Both the position numbers and the translations under genes were made by a program. 64,000 nucleotides of DNA, from positions 29,201,013 to 29,265,012 of the forward strand of contig CM043968.1 of the NCBI GenBank assembly GCA_014529385.2, given 5' to 3'. Below are positions 11,456 to 22,823 of this stretch, piece after piece. Under the pieces are notes generated by a model that was given only the letters and a program-made list of their open reading frames with translations, was not told where the DNA came from and searched no databases. This stretch comes from Adiantum capillus-veneris (lineage: Eukaryota > Streptophyta > Polypodiopsida > Polypodiales > Pteridaceae). Position 1 is the stretch's first letter, and every line of letters begins with the position of its first letter.

Positions 11456-12390
11456 AAAATATCTAGATATTTGTTGGATGGAACTAGAAGCTCATTGGAC
11501 CCCTCTTTAGCCCAACCAATAGCATTCAAGCATACCATGTGGTTAAGCATAGGGAGAGTCTGACATGTGTTCCATGTGCCCTTTGAAAAAGGGGTGCCCT
11601 TTGGGTGAGTGGAAAGTTAATTCAAATATTCCCCTAACTTTAGGACTTTCATGCACAAGAAGCTTCTCAAGAACCATCCTCATTAAGTTTGTAGGGTCTC
11701 CTTTTGACTCAAGCACCTTACCCCCCATGTATGGGAAGCTTCTCAAGCACCTTCCTCATTAATTTTGTAGGGTCTCTTTTTTACTCAAGCACCTTACCCC
11801 CCATGTATGGGAAGCTTCTCAAGCACCTTCTCATTAAGTTTGTAGGGTCTCTTTTTTACTCAAGCACCTTACCCCCCATTAAGTATGACAAGCACCTCAA
11901 GTATCTTAGTCATCACGCATGACAAGCACCTCAAGCACCTTAGTCATCAAGCACGACAAGCACCTCAAGCTTAGGTCGCGTTCCCACATCAAGCTCAGTG
12001 CTAGCTTGCCTAAGGTCAAAGGACTTTTAACACTAACCATTGGAGGTCTTTAATGAAGCTAACCCTAAGTTCTTTTAAGCTCCATTAGATGCATATTTCT
12101 CTTTGATAGACTACCTCCTTTTAGACCCTTATTGAGATGTAATCATCTCTCCTCTTGGTCCCCTGCTGAGGTAAGTTTAGAAGAACCTATTGCACATTGC
12201 TCTTTGATAGGCCATCTCCTTTTGGGTCCCTATTGAGATGCAACCATCTCTTCTTTTGGTCCCGTGTTGAGATAGGTCTAGAAGCACATGTCTCTATTCT
12301 AACTCTTGTTCCCATTTATTCTCCCACATTAAATGATCATTTTAATATGAGAAAATCATTTGGTAAAGTTAGATGTTATATTTTATGACA
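10529..12390 (-). repeat. N1 3' LTR (left copy)
   Basis: Starts TGTAATGG and ends ATGACA on the plus strand. It contains a short (GT)n run (11223-11242), a long (GA)n run (11401-11451) and several copies of the 76-bp 'tagggtctc...cctcatta' unit (about 11640-11890). Its partner LTR at 17469-19204 is very similar but differs in these repeat lengths. Confidence 0.9.
11401..11451. repeat. (GA)n microsatellite in N1 left LTR
   Basis: About 25 GA units with one interruption; the paired LTR has about 8. Confidence 0.95.
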
Positions 12391-12760
12391 TTATTTATCT
12401 CTTGAAATCATAGTCGTCCTCGACTATGAGGTAGAGAAGATAAAGCCTAGTCATTAGTCCATGTTACTTTAGCGGGTAGAGGATCCCTTTTTACCCTTCG
12501 ACATCATTCCAAGATGGATGACTAATCCATTTGGTGCTTGGGAGACATAGTTGCCGCAAGCATGTCTGCTCTTTAATCCATATCATACTTCCAAAGTAGA
12601 GTGACAAGTTCTACTTGGTGTTTGGGAGACGTCGTCACCACAAACATGATTCTAAGCATGCATACTACTTAAATTTGTGCACATTAAAAAGAGAACTAGT
12701 CTTACAAGACAAAAACATTTTTCATTTAGAATGCATTTTCATATGCTTACTGCAGTGCAA
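12391..12760 (-). other. N1 3' untranslated region with polypurine tract
   Basis: About 370 bases lie between the LTR and the chromodomain remnant. In element sense the last bases before the LTR are purine-rich (CAAGAGATAAATAA), the likely plus-strand primer. No coding potential is seen. Confidence 0.5.
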
Positions 12761-13990
12761 CATTGTAAGCATTGACAAGGTTCATAGTATCCTTAAGCTA
12801 GGTTCCTTGCATCTATTTAGCATCTTTAAAAGGATAATTCTTTAACTTAATAATATATCGTCAGATAATCTTACCGTTTCTTAATACCTTATCTTCATGT
12901 CATAGGATGGACTCAGATCGAAGTACTTGATCTCCGATTTTTGGAGGGTCTGCAACTATTGCTTCTTTTGATTGTGCTCCTTTGTAAGGCTTACATAGGC
13001 TCTCATGGAAAACATGGTGCATTAGCCAATGGTTGGGGCAGCTTTAATTGATAAGCCATCTCATTGAGTGGCTTAAGAATTTAAAAAGGAACATAGTATC
13101 TTTTTGCTAGATTAGCATAATACTCTCGGTGGCCCAGAGGATTCTTGCTTGTAGTATGCCTTGGACAAGCCTTGAGAAACTTTAACAAGACCCAATCATG
13201 TTTCTTAAAGGCTAAGGCGCTTCTATGCTTATTAGCAGTAGCCCTTTTTGCCTTTTCTTTGAGATGGATATAACCTCTTTAATCTTTGGAAAATATTCTT
13301 GTGATTCTCGGCTATATTCATCAGCAGTGAAGACCTTCCCACGTACTTTAAGTAGTAAGGGACTTTTGGATCTTCCTTCTTTAACCTCAAAAGGTACTTT
13401 CCCCATAGAAGTATGTACAATATCATTGTACACATACTCTATAAGAGGTAGGTACTTCTATCATTGAGAACATTGATCTACTTCCATGACATATGCTTTA
13501 AGTATATCAAGAACCGTTAGATTAGTTATTTCACTTTGGTCATCCGTTTTGTGGATGATAGGCCGAAAGAGAAATTTAATCTACTTCCTAGATTCTCAAA
13601 GAGACCCTTCTAGAAACTACTGGTCATTCTAGGATCTTTGTCCGACACTATGGGTGTTGGAAATCCACGATGCTTGAAAATTTGAGATCTAGAGAGGGTT
13701 GCCATTTTATGTGCCTTAATAGTCTTTTTGACAAGCATAGAGTGTGTTTTCTTGTTAAGCCTATCGACTGAAACAATCCAAGTTGCTTCCCTCGATCAAA
13801 TCTCAACTTTTGGTATACCACGCATTTTGAAACATACTCTTGTATGTTTACTTTTCATGGTAGACCAACAGAAATACATTTCTACTCCTTGAAGAGTAGA
13901 TTATGGATTCCCTTTTTGCCCCGCATAAGGAAAAGTATGAGATTCATACATGACTTTCTTATCGTATGGGTGAGTAACACATAGCCTATT
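12761..13990 (-). pseudogene. N1 integrase and chromodomain (broken)
   Basis: The reverse complement of 12765-12960 matches the chromodomain frame intact in H2 (HEDKVLR, IIRRY, MQG, LVNAY), but with stops. Frame 13433-13212 reads MYNDIVHTSMGKVPFEV, then KSPLLLKVRGKVFTADEYS, the integrase C-terminal region. The stretch 13540-13990 corresponds to the integrase core and zinc domain but has no long frame. The chromodomain tail of chromoviruses is known to target integration to heterochromatin. Confidence 0.6.
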
Positions 13991-14013
13991 ACCTTTTGGA
14001 AGATAACCATCCT

Positions 14014-14640
14014 TCAATGCGAATGGTTTTTTTTCTTCCCTAATGCAAAGGCTATAATTATATACTTAAAGTTTCGATCAGTAGCATACTCATCTATCAT
14101 AAAAGATAGATCATTGTGAGTTGCTATAGACACCACATTTACCCTTGGTCGTTGTGAAAGTGCATCGACCACTTGATTGTGCTTGCCAACAATGTGAGCA
14201 ATATGAAATTTAAATTGCAAAAGAAAAATTTCCCACCTCATTTGTTTGTCGGAGAGCTTGGTTTGTGTCATGAAGTTCTTGAGGCTTTGTGATCCATTCG
14301 TAGGATGAATGGAGTCCCCAAGAGATAGTGTTTCCACGTGTTTAGGGCATATAGAATAGCTAGTAACTCTTTTTCATATTTTCCCATTACTCACTTATCA
14401 AGGTCGAGTCTTTGACTCTCATATGCTATGGCATGCCCTTCTTGAAGCAAAATAGCTTGAAGGCAATCACCACAAGCATCACATTGGACCTCAAATGTCG
14501 TTGAGAGATCTAATAGTGTGAGCACATGTTGAGAGATAGGCTTCTCCTTAAGCTTCTTAAAAGCTTCTTGCACTTTTGCAGTCCATGAATACTTAACGTT
14601 CTTTTTTTCTTAAGTCATGTAATAGACCTGCTATTAGCCA
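14014..14640 (-). pseudogene. N1 RNase H (two broken frames)
   Basis: Frame 14337-14014 holds TKLSDKQMRWEIFLLQFKFH and IAHIVGKHNQVVDALSQR (RNase H end, the last Arg pair changed). Frame 14573-14391 holds VQCDACGDCLQAILLQEGH, the RNase H start with the catalytic Asp of the CDAS-type motif, then AIAYESQRL. The frames do not join, so the protein is disrupted. Confidence 0.7.
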
Positions 14641-15330
14641 AAAAAAAAAATATTATGAAGCATCTATAGTATGCACACATACCTATAAAGCTTCATACCT
14701 CCTGTAGATTCCTTGGATTAGGACATCCTCTTATTATCTCTAACTTTGTTGGATCCATCCGGATGCCATCCTTAGAGATAATGTGACCTCACTATTGAAT
14801 CTCTTGTAGGAAAAATTCACTTTTCTTTTGATTAAGCTTGTTCTCTCTCACAACTTGAAAGATTACCTGGAGGTGTCGCTTGTACTCCTCAAGAGAATTT
14901 GAGTGGCCTGAAGGTTTTTGTCCATCATGAGTTTGAATGCAGCTGGAGAATTTGTCAGGCCAAGACTTTGTAAATTATCAAATAGATCTTCTACGTGTGA
15001 CACGGGAAATATATTGTTGATAGTAATCTTATTTAGTGCTCTATAGTCGACACACATGTGATATGTGTCGTCTTTCTTTTGCACTAAAAGCAATGGTGAA
15101 CAAAATGGAGAGGAGCCAGACCTCACCATCCTTTTTTCCGCCAATTCATGTACTTTCCTCTTGATCTCCTCTTCTTGAGCTTGTAAAACTCGATAAGGAG
15201 GCTTGTTAGGCAATGAGCTTCCTGGTAGGAGCTCAATTGTATGGTCATCATCCCTCATTTTAGAGGTAGCTCACTAGGGATGTCATCAATGAAAACATCT
15301 TGGGATCCATTTAGGAAATTAGACAACTAT
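14641..15330 (-). pseudogene. N1 reverse transcriptase with internal deletion
   Basis: Frame 15258-14863 starts in the RT entry region (LLPGSSLPNKPPYRV, QAQEEEIKRKV), then MVRSGSSPFCSPLLLVQKKD and CVDYRALNKITI. It passes from HVEDLFDNLQ directly to GLTNSPAAFK. H1 and H2 carry about 45 residues at this point, including motif A ([10 protein letters not shown]) and LYEYLVMPF. The catalytic motif A Asp is therefore absent and the reading stays open across the gap. Later RT parts are only traces (14650-14860). No RT activity is possible from this copy. Confidence 0.75.
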
Positions 15331-15460
15331 AATTCTTCTTGATTCCCTTTATTGCAGGGGTATGGTGTTCCCCAACTCATTAGCATCTATGTACATGCTC
15401 TTTTTCCTGTAGATGAAGTAGATTCTCCTTTCAAGGAAATCCATGTTGGAAGCCATGCAG

Positions 15461-15793
15461 TTAAACTATAGTGCCCCAACGATTAACATTCTCATGTTTG
15501 AGAGGGGAGATGAAGATTTTTTTTTTGTACACATAGCTTTGGACATGAAGCCTTAATTTTCCAGTTAAGGGAGTAATTGAGAGGTCTTGTCCGTTGATAG
15601 CTCCATCAGATTTCAATGTAGCTCCCATATTGTGGGCTTGTATGCCTAGCTTGGTGGTCAACTCCGTGGATATGAAGTTGTGAGTTGAAATAGGGTCAAA
15701 CAAAATGAAGGCATCATGCTCTTGCATCTTTTCCCAAGCATAGGAAAGGAGAAATCCTTGGCAATGAGCATCCTCTTTTGGAGCTTCAGACAT
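15461..15793 (-). pseudogene. N1 aspartic protease
   Basis: The frame contains AFILFDPISTHNFISTEL, then TKLGIQAHNMG, with the retropepsin pattern D(S/P)G(A/S)TH..F altered to DPISTHNFI. The Gly after the catalytic Asp is replaced. It is followed by TPLTGKLRLHVQSYVYKKKIF. H1 has the parallel sequence at 20491-20888. It is truncated at a frameshift before the VPWF segment. Confidence 0.65.
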
Positions 15794-15832
15794 AGAGGCT
15801 CTAGGAGTCTCATTGAGGGCAATTCTCTTGGA

Positions 15833-16252
15833 TCAAGGATGATAACCATGGCCTTGCTCCCCACACTTAAAGCATTTGTGGTCCTTATGAAAAGCTTCTA
15901 GCTCTTTAGGAGAGAGTTTATATTTACCTTTGTAAACTCCCTTCTCCTTGGACCGATTGTTGTTGTTGTTGGAATAGCCTTGGTAAGAATTTTGGGCATT
16001 GGTTTTCCCCTTGGCATCACTTTTCTCTTTATTTTCCATGGGCTTGACATTCCATCTAGCACCTTGTTTGAAATTGATGCGCGAAGCAACCATGGTGTGG
16101 TGGATTACTTTGGTGATAGAACCAGGCCATTGAGAGTTGACATACTCGGCCATCTCTTTGGGTAATCCCGCATATAATTGTTTCTTTTGCTCGGCAAAGT
16201 CTATCTTTTGATAGATAGTAGCCTTGAGATGTAAATCCCGAAACTTGTCCAC
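15833..16252 (-). pseudogene. N1 nucleocapsid with damaged zinc knuckle
   Basis: The 139-codon frame carries the gag C-terminal part: IDFAEQKKQLYAGLP, then HHTMVASRINFKQGAR, a basic Lys/Asn-rich stretch, and KCFKCGEQGHGYHP. In the knuckle, CX2CX4H is kept but the last Cys is lost after HGYHP. It is preceded by KLSPKELEAFHKDHK, as in H1 and H2. Confidence 0.75.
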
Positions 16253-16291
16253 ATATTTGTGGATAGACTCATGAGAGAGAAACTTTAAACT

Positions 16292-17096
16292 TCACCATTT
16301 GGTAAGCACTTTGTCCTTTGCATCACTTGCAAGGAATTGCTTCATGATGGAAACTCGTAGAGTTTTCCATGTCTTTGGGGATTTGCCGTTGCCACGAAGG
16401 CTAGCCCACCATTGACGAGCCAATTTTTGGAAGTGCATAGCTACATGGTGTAGCTTGGAGGACTCCATGAAGCCCTCATCGCCAAAGGCCACATAAAATT
16501 GTTGGATGAAGGACAGTACTTTGTTGGTAGCACCAAAGGTGCCATCATAGGTGAGAAAAGAGATACTCTTTCCTCCCTCTTTAAACTTCTTTAGCTTTTG
16601 TGACCTTTGCAGGGTAAGATTTGCGATGTACTCCCCTCTTGTATTCTCTAGGAGAATAACTATTGCTTTTGTCAGAAGAGGAGGAAGGTAAAGAAGAAGG
16701 AGAAGAGGGTGACCTCTTTCTTGCCCTTTGTTTCCTCTCTTCATTTTTGAAATGACGAGGAGAAGGACTATGGGTTAACCATTTTCTCTTGGGAGGAGTT
16801 GGTGATCGTTTAGTCCGCCTTCTTCATGGAGCCACATCTTCGGAGGAACTTTAGGATTCAGTACTTTCTCGATCTTTGGATTCCTCCTCTCGTATGGGAG
16901 AGAGTCTTCTTTTGGGGGGGCTCATGTTGCCCATAGCATGTTGCAACCTAGTGACAAGATAATTAACAAACATGGAGGCATCATCATTAGAACCTTCATG
17001 TGCAAAATCAAAGGTATCAATGTTCATTCTACTCTCTTGGTCATTGTCAGCCATGTTAATTAAACTTATTTGTTTAATTAGTTTATGCTTTGGCAA
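16292..17096 (-). pseudogene. N1 gag, N-terminal and core region (broken)
   Basis: Frame 17096-16851 includes MADNDQESRMNIDTFDFAHE, the conserved gag start of this family (also reconstructable in H2 across the G3 insertion). Frame 16744-16292 has the capsid core: FLTYDGTFGATNKVLSFIQQ, then FYVAFGDEGFMESSKL, HVAMHFQKLARQWWASL and WKTLRVSIM. Part of the basic Ser/Arg-rich linker lies in a different frame between them. Confidence 0.75.
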
Positions 17097-17468
17097 TTCA
17101 AAACCTTAGTTGCTACTCCTCTTAGCCTTTGAAAATAGGCACTTAAGTATCTACACCCACGGCTCAAATTGGTTAACTATAGAAAGTAGTGGAGTGAGTA
17201 TAACATAGCGAAGTTGCCGAGGGATAGCTCCTTTCAGACTTCTTATGGCTCAATAATGGTAAAGCCGTAGGCAAGTCTAAAAAGACTCCATTATTAAGTC
17301 CAAAGCTCCCGAGGTGTGCACCATATCCCACATAGTGGGCTCAACAAAACCGATAAGACATCCCATTCCCACTTACCCTAATATAATTAACAAAATCAAC
17401 CATTAATAGGCTACTTAAGGAACTCTCTTCTTAAGCAAGAAAAGAGAAACCAAATGCTCTGATACCAG
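17097..17468 (-). other. N1 5' leader and tRNA-iMet primer binding site
   Basis: A non-coding leader between gag start and LTR. The primer site is at 17456-17467: its reverse complement TGGTATCAGAGC is complementary to the 3' end of initiator methionine tRNA. It is separated from the LTR end by one base. Confidence 0.8.
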
Positions 17469-18159
17469 TGTAATGGAAATGGCCTATGAACTTTGAGAGT
17501 AGCGGAATTAGGAAATTAGATAAAGCACTTTTGTGAGATTACTTTTGTGAGCATAGTGGGTGAACTTAATTGATGGTAGCAACATAAACATGGTACTTAG
17601 TTAACTTGGCATGAAAAATACTTTTACAAGAGAGAGAGTTTAGAGAACATAAAAATTGAGGACGGGATTCATATGGAGTTGGTCCCCCCTTCAATAGGCA
17701 TTTGTATTATAGTTTCTCCCATCAAGAGAGACCTGGTACAATACAATATTTGTGTTCCTTGTGACCTTGGTGATGCAATGAAGATGGAAATCTTCATGCA
17801 TCACAAGCATAACATAAACTTTGTAGAAAGCATTAACTATCCCAACCCTCCGTCCCAAGGCCTCAAACACCTTAGAAGGTGGAGAGAGCTAGCGGGGAAT
17901 GAGGATAGGGAAGAGGAAGAAGAAACATTCCATAGGAGAAAGAAATAGTTCCTCACTTATCATCACTCTTCTTGATAGCATACATAATAGCATAGTAATG
18001 AACATGGAGAAGATGGCAAGCTTAAGCATTGAAGCATGGCTCTTGGTTGGATTTGCATTCCATAGCCAAGAGTGTTGGTGTAGGCTATTACTTCTCACGA
18101 GCTTGGAGAAGGAGGTGGAGTTCCTCAGCTTTCACCCAGTGAGAATGAATCCACAAAAT

Positions 18160-18215
<56 letters not shown>

Positions 18216-19204
18216 TGTATATCCCCCTAGCACCCCCCTTGCTTGCTTGGGGCTAGTTGTAACTTTTCCACATGCTGTAAGCTCATTGGACCCCTCTCCC
18301 TCTAGCCAATCACATGCTACATGCATTCAAGTACATGGGTAGTCTTTTGACAAGTGTCCTCCTTAACCCTCAGAGAGAGAGAGAGCTTGAAAATATCTAG
18401 ATATTTGTTGGATGGAGCTAGAAGCTCATTGGACCCCTCTTTACCAACCAATAGCATTCAAGCACACCAAGTGGTTAAGCATAGGGAGAGTCTTACATGT
18501 GTCCCATGTGCCCTTTGAAAAGGGTTGCCCTTTGGGTGAGTGGAAAGTTAAATCAAAGATTCCCCTAACTTTGGGACTTTCATGCATAGGAAGCTTCTCA
18601 AGCACCTTTCTCATTAAGTTTGTAGGGTCTCTTTTTGACTCAAGCACCTTACCCCCCATTAAGTATGACAAGCACCTCAAGTGCCTTAGGCATCGCGCAT
18701 GACAAGCACCTCAAGCACCTTAGTCATCAAGCACGCACCTTAGTCATCAAGCATGACAAGCACCTCAAGCTTAAGTCAGGTTCCCACCTCAAGCTTAGCC
18801 CTAGCTTGCCTAAGGTCAATTGCCTAAGGTCAAAGGACTTTTCACACTAACCATTGGAGGTCTTTAATGAAGCTAACCCTAAGGTTTTTTAAGCTCCATT
18901 AGATGCACATTGCTCTTTGATAGACTACCTCCTTTTGGACCCTTATTGAGATGTAACCATCTCTCCTCTTGGTCCCCTGCTGAGGTAAGTCTAGAAGAAC
19001 TTATTGCACATTGCTCTTTGATAGACCATCTCCTTTTGGACCCCTATTGAGATGCAACCATCTCTCCTTTTGGTCCCATGTTGATATAGGTCTAGAAGCA
19101 CATGTCTCTATTCTAACTCTTGTTCCCGTTTATTCTCCCACATTAAATGATTATTTTAATATGAGAAAATCATTTGGTAAAGTTATATATTATATTTTAT
19201 GACA
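17469..19204 (-). repeat. N1 5' LTR (right copy)
   Basis: Same ends as the left LTR. It carries an uninterrupted 53-base (GT)n tract (18162-18214), where the left LTR has a short interrupted one. It has only a short (GA)n tract (18371-18386), where the left LTR has about 50 bases. It also has fewer copies of the 76-bp unit, which explains its shorter length. Confidence 0.9.
18162..18214. repeat. (GT)n microsatellite in N1 right LTR
   Basis: A perfect dinucleotide run of about 26 units; the equivalent tract in the paired LTR is about 20 bases and interrupted. Confidence 0.95.
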
Positions 19205-20494
19205 TAGGATGAATAGAGTCCCCAAAAGGTAGTGCTTCAATGTATCAAGGGCTTGTAGGAAAGCTAGTAGCTCCTTTTCATAGATGCATGCCCAAGACAC
19301 AATCATCGGAATTGAGTCTTTGACTCTCATTTTCTATGGCGTGCCCTTCTTGAAGCAAGATTGCTCCAAGGCAATCTCCACAAGCATCACATAGAACCTC
19401 AAATGGTTTTGAGAGGTCCAAAAGTGTAAGCACAAGTTGAGAGGTAAGCTTTTCTTTAAACTTATCAAAAGCATTTTTCTCCTTGGTAGACCGTACGTAC
19501 TTAACATTCTTCTTTGTCAAGTCATGTAATGGTCTTGCTATTTGGGGAAACTTAGCTATGAAGCATCTATAATATGCACACATACCAATAAATCTTTTTA
19601 GCTCATGTAGATTCCTTGGGTTAGGCCATCCGTTTTTACCTCTAGCTTTGCTCGATCCATATGGATACCATCTTGAGAGATAATGTGACCTAAGTATTGA
19701 ACCTCTTGAAGGAAAAATTCACTCTTCTTTGGATTAATAAAAATTTTATTCTCTCTCAAAGATTGAAAAGTTACCTGGAGGTATTGCTTATGCTCCTCAA
19801 TGGATTTGGAGTAGATGATGATATCATCGACCAGTAAACATATGGTAGGGTAGAAATATTTTCTTCATCAGGCAATTGAACGTGGCTGAAGCATTTGTCA
19901 ATCCAAAAGGCATGACAAGATATTCATAAAGACCAAACGTTGTGCAAAACACGGTCTTTATGATATCTTCATTCACTATCCTTATTTGATGATAGCCACT
20001 TTTAAGGTCAATCCAATTGAAGTAGGTCGAGCCTTGTAGCTTATCGACAGATCTTCTACCCGTGGTACATGAAACTTGTTTTTGATAGTGATATGGTTTA
20101 GTGCTTGTTGATAGTCCACACATATGCGGTATGTGCCATCTTTCTTTTGCACTAGAAGGACTGGTGAACAAAAGGGAGAGGAACTCGGCCTCACCATCCC
20201 TTTACCTACCAGTTCTTGCACTTGCCTCATAATATACTCTTATTGAGCTTGAGAAACTCTATAAGGAGGCTTATTAAGTGGTGAGCTCCCAGGTAGAAGG
20301 TCTATGTTACGGTCATTATTCCCTAGTTTTGGAGGTAGCTCTCCAGGGATGCCTTCGATATAAACATCTTGGAATCCATTTAAGAAATTAGACAGCTCTA
20401 ATTCCTCTTGATTCCTATCATCTTTACCTAAAACATTAGGATCATTAGTGGATTCTTTGACAAAAATCATGTACGCAAAAATCGATCTTTTCAT
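19205..20494 (-). pseudogene. H1 reverse transcriptase and RNase H start
   Basis: Frames 20494-20240, 20230-19982, 20171-19824 and 19583-19278 together give the RT. They read [54 protein letters not shown] (motif A) and [20 protein letters not shown]. RNase H then starts with VLCDACGDCLGAILLQEGH. The YxDD-type motif lies near 19810-19830 in another frame. At least three frame changes occur. N1 is inserted just downstream, within RNase H. Confidence 0.75.
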
Positions 20495-20888
20495 TCACAA
20501 AAATCTATATACCTGCTCTTTTCCGTGTAGGTGAAGTAGATTCTTCTTTCAAGGAACTTTATGTTGGCAACCACACGGTTGAACCATGGTACCCCTAGGA
20601 TAGCATCCTCATGTTGGAAAGGAAGGATGAAGAAATATTCCTTGTCGACATAGCTTTGGAGATGAAGCCTCAACTTCCCAATTAAGGGCGTGATAGAGGC
20701 TTGTTGTCCCTTGAAAGCTCCATCAGCACTAACCATATCTCCCATCTCGAAAGCTTGTATGCCCAGTTTGGTGGCCAACTCCTTTGATATAAAGTTGTGA
20801 GTAGAGCCATGGTCAAAGAGAATAAGGGCATCATGCTCCCCGCTCCCTCACCTTTCCCCAAGCATAGGAAAGGGATGAGCCTTTGCAA
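20491..20888 (-). pseudogene. H1 aspartic protease
   Basis: The frame 20778-20491 holds TKLGIQAFEMGDMVSADGA, then SITPLIGKLRLHLQSYVDKE, FFILPFQHEDAILGVPWF and LERRIYFTYT: a near-complete retropepsin C-terminal half. The active-site Asp region (H..STHNFISKEL) is in a neighbouring frame at about 20780-20830. It is a useful reference for the protease missing from H2. Confidence 0.7.
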
Positions 20889-22310
20889 TGAGTTTCCTCT
20901 TTTGGAGCTTCAACCATGGAAGCTCTAGGAGTGTCATTGTGTACATTTCTTTTGGGGCAAGAACGATAACCATGTCCTTGATCCCCACACTTAAAGCATT
21001 TATGGTCTTTACGAAATGCCTCTAATTCTTTGGGAGAGAGATTATTTTTACCTTGTAAGCTCCTTTCTTCTTGGACTTGTTGTTGTTGGTGTTGGTGTTG
21101 CCTTGGAAAGAGTTTTGAGCATTGCTCTTCCCTTTATCTTCATTTCTATCCTTGTTTTCCATGGGCTTGAAATTTCTTCTCGCCCCTTGTTGGAAATTGA
21201 TCCTTGAAGCAACCATAGTGTGGTGGATAACTTCGGTGATAGTGCTAGGCTATTGTGAGTTAACATACTCGACCATTTCTTCAAGAAATCCTGCACAAAA
21301 TTGTTGCTTTTGTTTGGCAAAGTCTATCCTTTGAAAGACTGTAGCTTTGAGATGTAAATCCCAAAACTTGTCTACATATTTGTGGATAGACTCATTGAAG
21401 AATAGCTTCAAGCTTCACCATTCAGTGAGCACTTTGTCCTTGGCATCACTTGCAAGGAATTTCTTCATTATGGAAACTCGTAGAGTTTTCCATGTTCTTG
21501 GGGCTTGGCCATTCCCATAGAGACTAGCAGGCGCATCGAACTATTGGATGAAGTCCAAAACTTTGTCTGTAGCACCAAAGGTGCCATCATAGGGGAGAAA
21601 AGAGAAAGAGGTCACCCTCTTCTCCATCTTCATCATCTTCCTCCTCTTGTATTCTTTAGGAGAATAGCCACTACTTTCATCAGGAGAGGAGGAAGATGAT
21701 GAAGATGGAGAAGAAGGGGACCTCTTTCTCATCTTTCTCCCTTCCTTGTCAGAAGGATGAGGAGAAGGACTATGCGGTGATCGTTTCCTCTTAGGAGGAG
21801 TTGGTAATTGTTGAGATTGTCCTCTTCATGGAGCCACATCCTCCGAATCACTTCTTTCTCTTTCAATTGTTTCCTCTTCTTTTTCCCGCACCGGAGAGAG
21901 TTTTATTTTGGAAATATCATTAAGAGGCTTCCTAAGCTCTCTCTCGTCTTGGGGACTTTGAAGGAGGCCACAAGTGCGAGGTCGTTGGGTAACTTCAACT
22001 TGTAGGGGTTGCCCATAGATTGTTGCAGCCTAGTGACAAGGTAGCTCACAAGCATGGGGCATCTTCAGTAGCACCTTCATGTGCAAAATCCAAAGTTATC
22101 AACATTCATTCTACTCTCTTTACTATTCTCAGCCATGCTAATTAAACTTATGTAAGTAGTACTTTGTGCTTTGGTACCCTCAAAACCGTAGTTTCTACCC
22201 TTCTCGACTCTTGAAAATCGGCTCTCAAGCAACCACACCCATGATTTAGGGATTGTTGATTGCATTAGGAAGAAGAAGAAGTAACATGGCATGCTCATTT
22301 TCTCTACCAT
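20889..22310 (-). pseudogene. H1 gag with intact CCHC zinc knuckle (fragmented)
   Basis: The reverse complement of about 20945-21005 reads KCFKCGDQGHGYRSC, a complete CX2CX4HX4C knuckle. Upstream pieces are the basic linker (21216-21022), the HHTMVASRINFQQGAR-like stretch, a core remnant (21732-21541: FLPYDGTFGATDKVLDFIQ) and the N-terminus (MAENSKESRMNVDNFGF within 22310-22077). Many indels separate them. The (S/R)-rich part around 21600-21760 is strongly repetitive. Confidence 0.65.
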
Positions 22311-22384
22311 CTATATTAGTATGCTAAGCTAATCTACAAGAGTAATCTATGGTGAGGATGGTACTTCTTTCTCGTATGTTACCC

Positions 22385-22542
22385 ATGTGGTTAAGCTTAG
22401 TGAGAGTCTGACATGTGTCCCATGTGTCCTTTTAGAAAAGGGGTACCCCTTGAGTGGTGGAAGGTTAGGTCAAAGATTCTCTTAAATTTGGGACTTTTAT
22501 GCATAGGAAGCTTCTCAAGCAACTTCCTCATTAAGTGTGTAG
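22385..22542 (-). repeat. H2 3' LTR, outer fragment (before copia A)
   Basis: It begins mid-LTR at ccatgtggttaagcttagtg, matching 45731 onward in the right LTR, and runs to the copia A target site. About 1.1 kb of the expected LTR start is missing and is replaced by H1 leader sequence. Confidence 0.8.
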
Positions 22543-22734
22543 TGAAGGAGTACGAGCGGAAGTGTGACGCGAGAGAGAGTGTGAGAAGAAGAGCACGACG
22601 ATATGGTGAACTCGCTCTACTGTAATGTGTAGAGCATAGTGAGTTCTTATTAGGTTTTAACAAAAGAATATGTGTACATACCTGGCGGCCCGCCCACTTA
22701 CCTGGGTGACCACATTGGGCTTTATACCCCAACA
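22543..22734 (-). repeat. Copia A 3' LTR
   Basis: 192 bp, next to a CCTCCCACTTAAAG tract that is the reverse complement of the polypurine tract. It differs from the other LTR at about six bases and a 2-bp indel. Confidence 0.95.
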
Positions 22735-22823
22735 ACCTCCCACTTAAAGTCCAATGTGGTACTTTAAGTGTGAGAGAAGCTACTATACAAGCTAATATAC
22801 AAGACATGTAGAGAAGTGATGTA

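Larger units (their letters stand above)
10529..19204 (-). mobile_element. N1: complete Ty3/gypsy chromovirus-family element nested in H1
   Basis: Both ends are visible. The plus-strand edges are TGTAATGGAAATGG and TTTTATGACA, with the duplication tagga on each side (10524-10528, 19205-19209). LTRs are 10529-12390 (1,862 bp) and 17469-19204 (1,736 bp). The primer site is complementary to tRNA-iMet (17456-17467). Internal order on the minus strand is gag, protease, RT, RNase H, integrase and chromodomain. It is inserted in the RNase H region of H1, a relative from the same family. All coding blocks are broken, and the RT has lost a motif A-bearing segment. Confidence 0.9.
9890..22384 (-). mobile_element. 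H1: Ty3/gypsy chromovirus-family element, truncated, split by N1
   Basis: The minus-strand internal region lies in two parts, 9890-10528 (integrase start, RNase H tail) and 19205-22384 (RNase H, RT, protease, gag, leader). The intervening N1 is bounded by the duplication tagga (10524-10528 and 19205-19209). Domains match N1 and H2 closely in order and wording. The 3' part beyond the early integrase is missing at the left. At the right, the leader runs into a mid-LTR position at 22385, so the primer site and its own LTR start are lost. Confidence 0.75.

Noticed and set aside
18132-18326. Minus-strand open frame with a long Thr-His repeat
   Set aside because: It is a translation of the (GT)n microsatellite in the N1 LTR, not a protein gene.
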